Assembly (NCBI GenBank): GCA_964458325.1 | Contig: CAYWIM010000135.1 | Location: 1-7,618, forward strand | Direction: 5' to 3' | DNA length: 7,618 bases | Source of the DNA: JAGMXM01 sp964458325 | GTDB lineage: Bacteria > Verrucomicrobiota > Verrucomicrobiia > Limisphaerales > UBA1319 | Shown: positions 6,185-7,618 of the stretch, in pieces | Layout: each line of letters starts with the position of its first letter | Position numbering within the stretch: the stretch's first letter is position 1 | Notes under the pieces: generated by a model | The model's input: only the letters and a program-made list of their open reading frames with translations | Told to the model about the DNA's origin: nothing | Databases searched by the model: none | Position numbers and translations under genes: made by a program

Positions 6185-7599
6185 GGCCGCTGCCCGGGGG
6201 TATCGCCCGGCAGCGGCGTCCGGGGCGTCTGCGCCTTGAGCCATTCGTTCCACCGAACGCGGCTGGTGCCAAGCTGCTGGCCGGTGTGCTTCTCGAGCAA
6301 CTGGGCGATTCGGCGGTCGCCATCGGTGTCGTTCAACCGTTCGAGACAATTCACGATCGCGGCCAGCTCGCCCGATCCGCCAATCCTCAGGCAAGCGCCC
6401 GCCGCCGCGACGCGCGTGCCATTCTCATAAAGCAGATCGTCCAGCCACGGGAGGACAAATGGATGGCCGATCGCCAGCGCCTCGCCCACGAGGCCCGGCC
6501 GCTGCTCCCCCTGCGCGGCGTCCAGCCGCCGGCGGAACTCTTCGACCCGAGCCCGGATGGCCGACGAAGGCGGAGGGAACCACCAGGCCTGGCGAAGCGA
6601 GGCGGCCCGGCCCCGCCGATCCTCCCATGCATGGCTTTCCAGATAATCGGCTCCCGTCAAGGAGCCGTCGCCGCCGTCGCCCACACTGAGCAGGAGCATC
6701 GGGCCGGGCGTTTGACCGAAATAAAGCCGCCGGTTGGCGGCCCGGTCGGTCCGGGTGGGATCGAAATCCACCCAGCCCAATCCCGGAACGTGGGCCTGGG
6801 GAAATCGATGGAAAACCTTGTCGAGATGGAACGGCACGCCGGTTCGGCCGACGATCCCGCCCACATAGCGGGCCGGGATATCGCTCTTGCGGCAGAGCGC
6901 GATGAAGCAGTAGGTGAACTCGCTGCAGCTTCCCTTGCCGCTCGTCAGGACCTCGGGTGCAGGCTGCCATTTGCCGTCCCGGTCATAACTCAGCCGGTCC
7001 ATGACCAGGCCGAACACCCCGTCCAAAACGCCTCGGATCCCTTCCTTTCCTCGAGCCGCCTGTTCCGATGCCGCGCGGATGACCGGATCGCTCAAGGCCA
7101 GCACCTTTCCATCCCGGAGGTTGAGAAGCCTTTCCTCGGACGGCAATGCAGCTTGGCGGCTGTCATCTTGCCGGCTCCAATCCCAGCGGAATCGCCGGAT
7201 GGCCGCCCAGGCGGTCCACCGTCCGACCATCACGGCGCCCGGCGACAACTGCTCGCGGCGATAGTGCAGGACCGGGGCGCCCCAGCGATCCGTCAGGCGC
7301 TCCGGGTCGCCCTCCACATCCAGCTCGGCGATGTCCTGATGCGGCGATCGGATCGGCGCGTGCAAGTGGATTTCCGGCCCGCGCAACGGGGCCTGGCCGC
7401 TGTTGATGATGCGCGTGACAAACACGACAACGGCCCGAGTCTCGGATCCCGGCACGACTTGGGCCGCGGCCGGTGGCGCGCCCGCTCCGTCCGGTGGAGG
7501 GGCGGGCGGCCCGGCTGCGCCTCCGACGATCGCCTGCATCGAAAGCCCGGCCATGGCGAGCAGCAGCGGAATCAAGCGAGCATGTCTTCGTGAGGTCAT
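6181..7599 (-). CDS. Secreted transglutaminase-like (cysteine protease fold) protein
   Basis: This protein of about 472 residues starts with a Sec signal peptide (MTSRRHARLIPLLLAMAG..., to about residue 28) and a Pro/Ala-rich linker (30-47). A beta-rich domain at about 52-140 resembles the one that precedes the core in bacterial transglutaminase-like proteins (NSG..., SPHQDI, LSPGAVMVG). The transglutaminase core covers about 165-285. Cys225 in GKGSCSEF, His270 in FPQAHV and Asp280 in WVDFDPT are the Cys-His-Asp triad. His270 is followed by Val, not the common Trp. The C-terminal part (about 345-455) is helical and Leu/Ala-rich (PWLDDLLYENGTRVAAAGACLRIGG) and may form HEAT-like repeats. Members of this fold act as peptidases, amidases or cross-linking enzymes, and which applies cannot be told here. 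This is the first operon gene seen in the window. The ATG at 7599 has no clear ribosome site, and the frame stays open to the window edge, so a start further upstream is possible, although the signal peptide favours this one. Confidence 0.88.
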   Translation of the reverse strand: MTSRRHARLIPLLLAMAGLSMQAIVGGAAGPPAPPPDGAGAPPAAAQVVPGSETRAVVVFVTRIINSGQAPLRGPEIHLHAPIRSPHQDIAELDVEGDPERLTDRWGAPVLHYRREQLSPGAVMVGRWTAWAAIRRFRWDWSRQDDSRQAALPSEERLLNLRDGKVLALSDPVIRAASEQAARGKEGIRGVLDGVFGLVMDRLSYDRDGKWQPAPEVLTSGKGSCSEFTYCFIALCRKSDIPARYVGGIVGRTGVPFHLDKVFHRFPQAHVPGLGWVDFDPTRTDRAANRRLYFGQTPGPMLLLSVGDGGDGSLTGADYLESHAWEDRRGRAASLRQAWWFPPPSSAIRARVEEFRRRLDAAQGEQRPGLVGEALAIGHPFVLPWLDDLLYENGTRVAAAGACLRIGGSGELAAIVNCLERLNDTDGDRRIAQLLEKHTGQQLGTSRVRWNEWLKAQTPRTPLPGDTPGQRP

Positions 7600-7618
7600 A
7601 GGGCGGTGCGCGTCCGTG

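Noticed and set aside
4802..6430. Plus-strand open frame of 542 codons opposite the hydrolase
   Set aside because: It is antisense to a gene with a clear signal peptide and catalytic motifs. Its translation is rich in Arg, Gly, His and Asp with no domain pattern, as expected of high-GC antisense.
6286..7593. Plus-strand open frame of 435 codons opposite the transglutaminase-like gene
   Set aside because: It has the same antisense character, with no recognisable motif, leader or ribosome site, and it fully overlaps a well-supported gene.
1..7618. CRISPR arrays, tRNA or rRNA genes, insertion sequences, phage or defence genes
   Set aside because: I looked for regular spaced repeats, tRNA arms, transposase motifs and toxin or defence motifs on both strands, and saw none.

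Overview
The window looks like a high-GC chromosomal segment from an uncultured or little-studied member of the Planctomycetota/Verrucomicrobiota group. The signs are a secreted Gfo/Idh/MocA oxidoreductase with a twin-arginine leader, a PEP-CTERM protein with a VPEP motif and a terminal LLRRRA tail, a DUF2961 (GH172-like) protein, a secreted PhoPQ-related hydrolase, and a pseudopilin-like motif of a kind I associate with those phyla. There is no rRNA or other decisive taxonomic marker, so the phylum is an inference.

Five protein genes fill nearly all of the window. On the minus strand, read right to left: a secreted transglutaminase-like protein (7599-6181), a secreted PhoPQ-related alpha/beta hydrolase (6184-4832) and a large DUF2961/GH172-like protein (4772-2448). 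The first two overlap by an ATGA and the third follows after 59 bases, so the three look like one operon whose promoter lies beyond the right edge. A PEP-CTERM protein gene (1616-2353) then runs on the plus strand, convergent with the operon. It is divergent from a minus-strand Gfo/Idh/MocA oxidoreductase (1444-86). The left 85 bases are AT-richer and hold a degenerate repeat of the TCAGA/CCCTTT type.

All five products carry an N-terminal export signal (four Sec-type, one Tat-type), so the locus appears to act outside the cytoplasm. A plausible joint role is the handling of an extracellular or periplasmic glycan or glycoconjugate: a furanosidase-type hydrolase with carbohydrate-binding-like domains, an esterase/hydrolase, a cysteine-protease-fold protein and a sugar-type NAD(P) oxidoreductase. 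The substrate cannot be read from the sequence.

The most unusual point is inside the DUF2961 protein. Between two similar beta-rich C-terminal domains sits a helix followed by a segment that closely resembles the C-terminal domain of the type II secretion major pseudopilin GspG (DPWGQPYQY ... FDAYSF ... IGNW). I found no CRISPR array, tRNA, rRNA, insertion sequence or phage gene, and no convincing intrinsic terminator.
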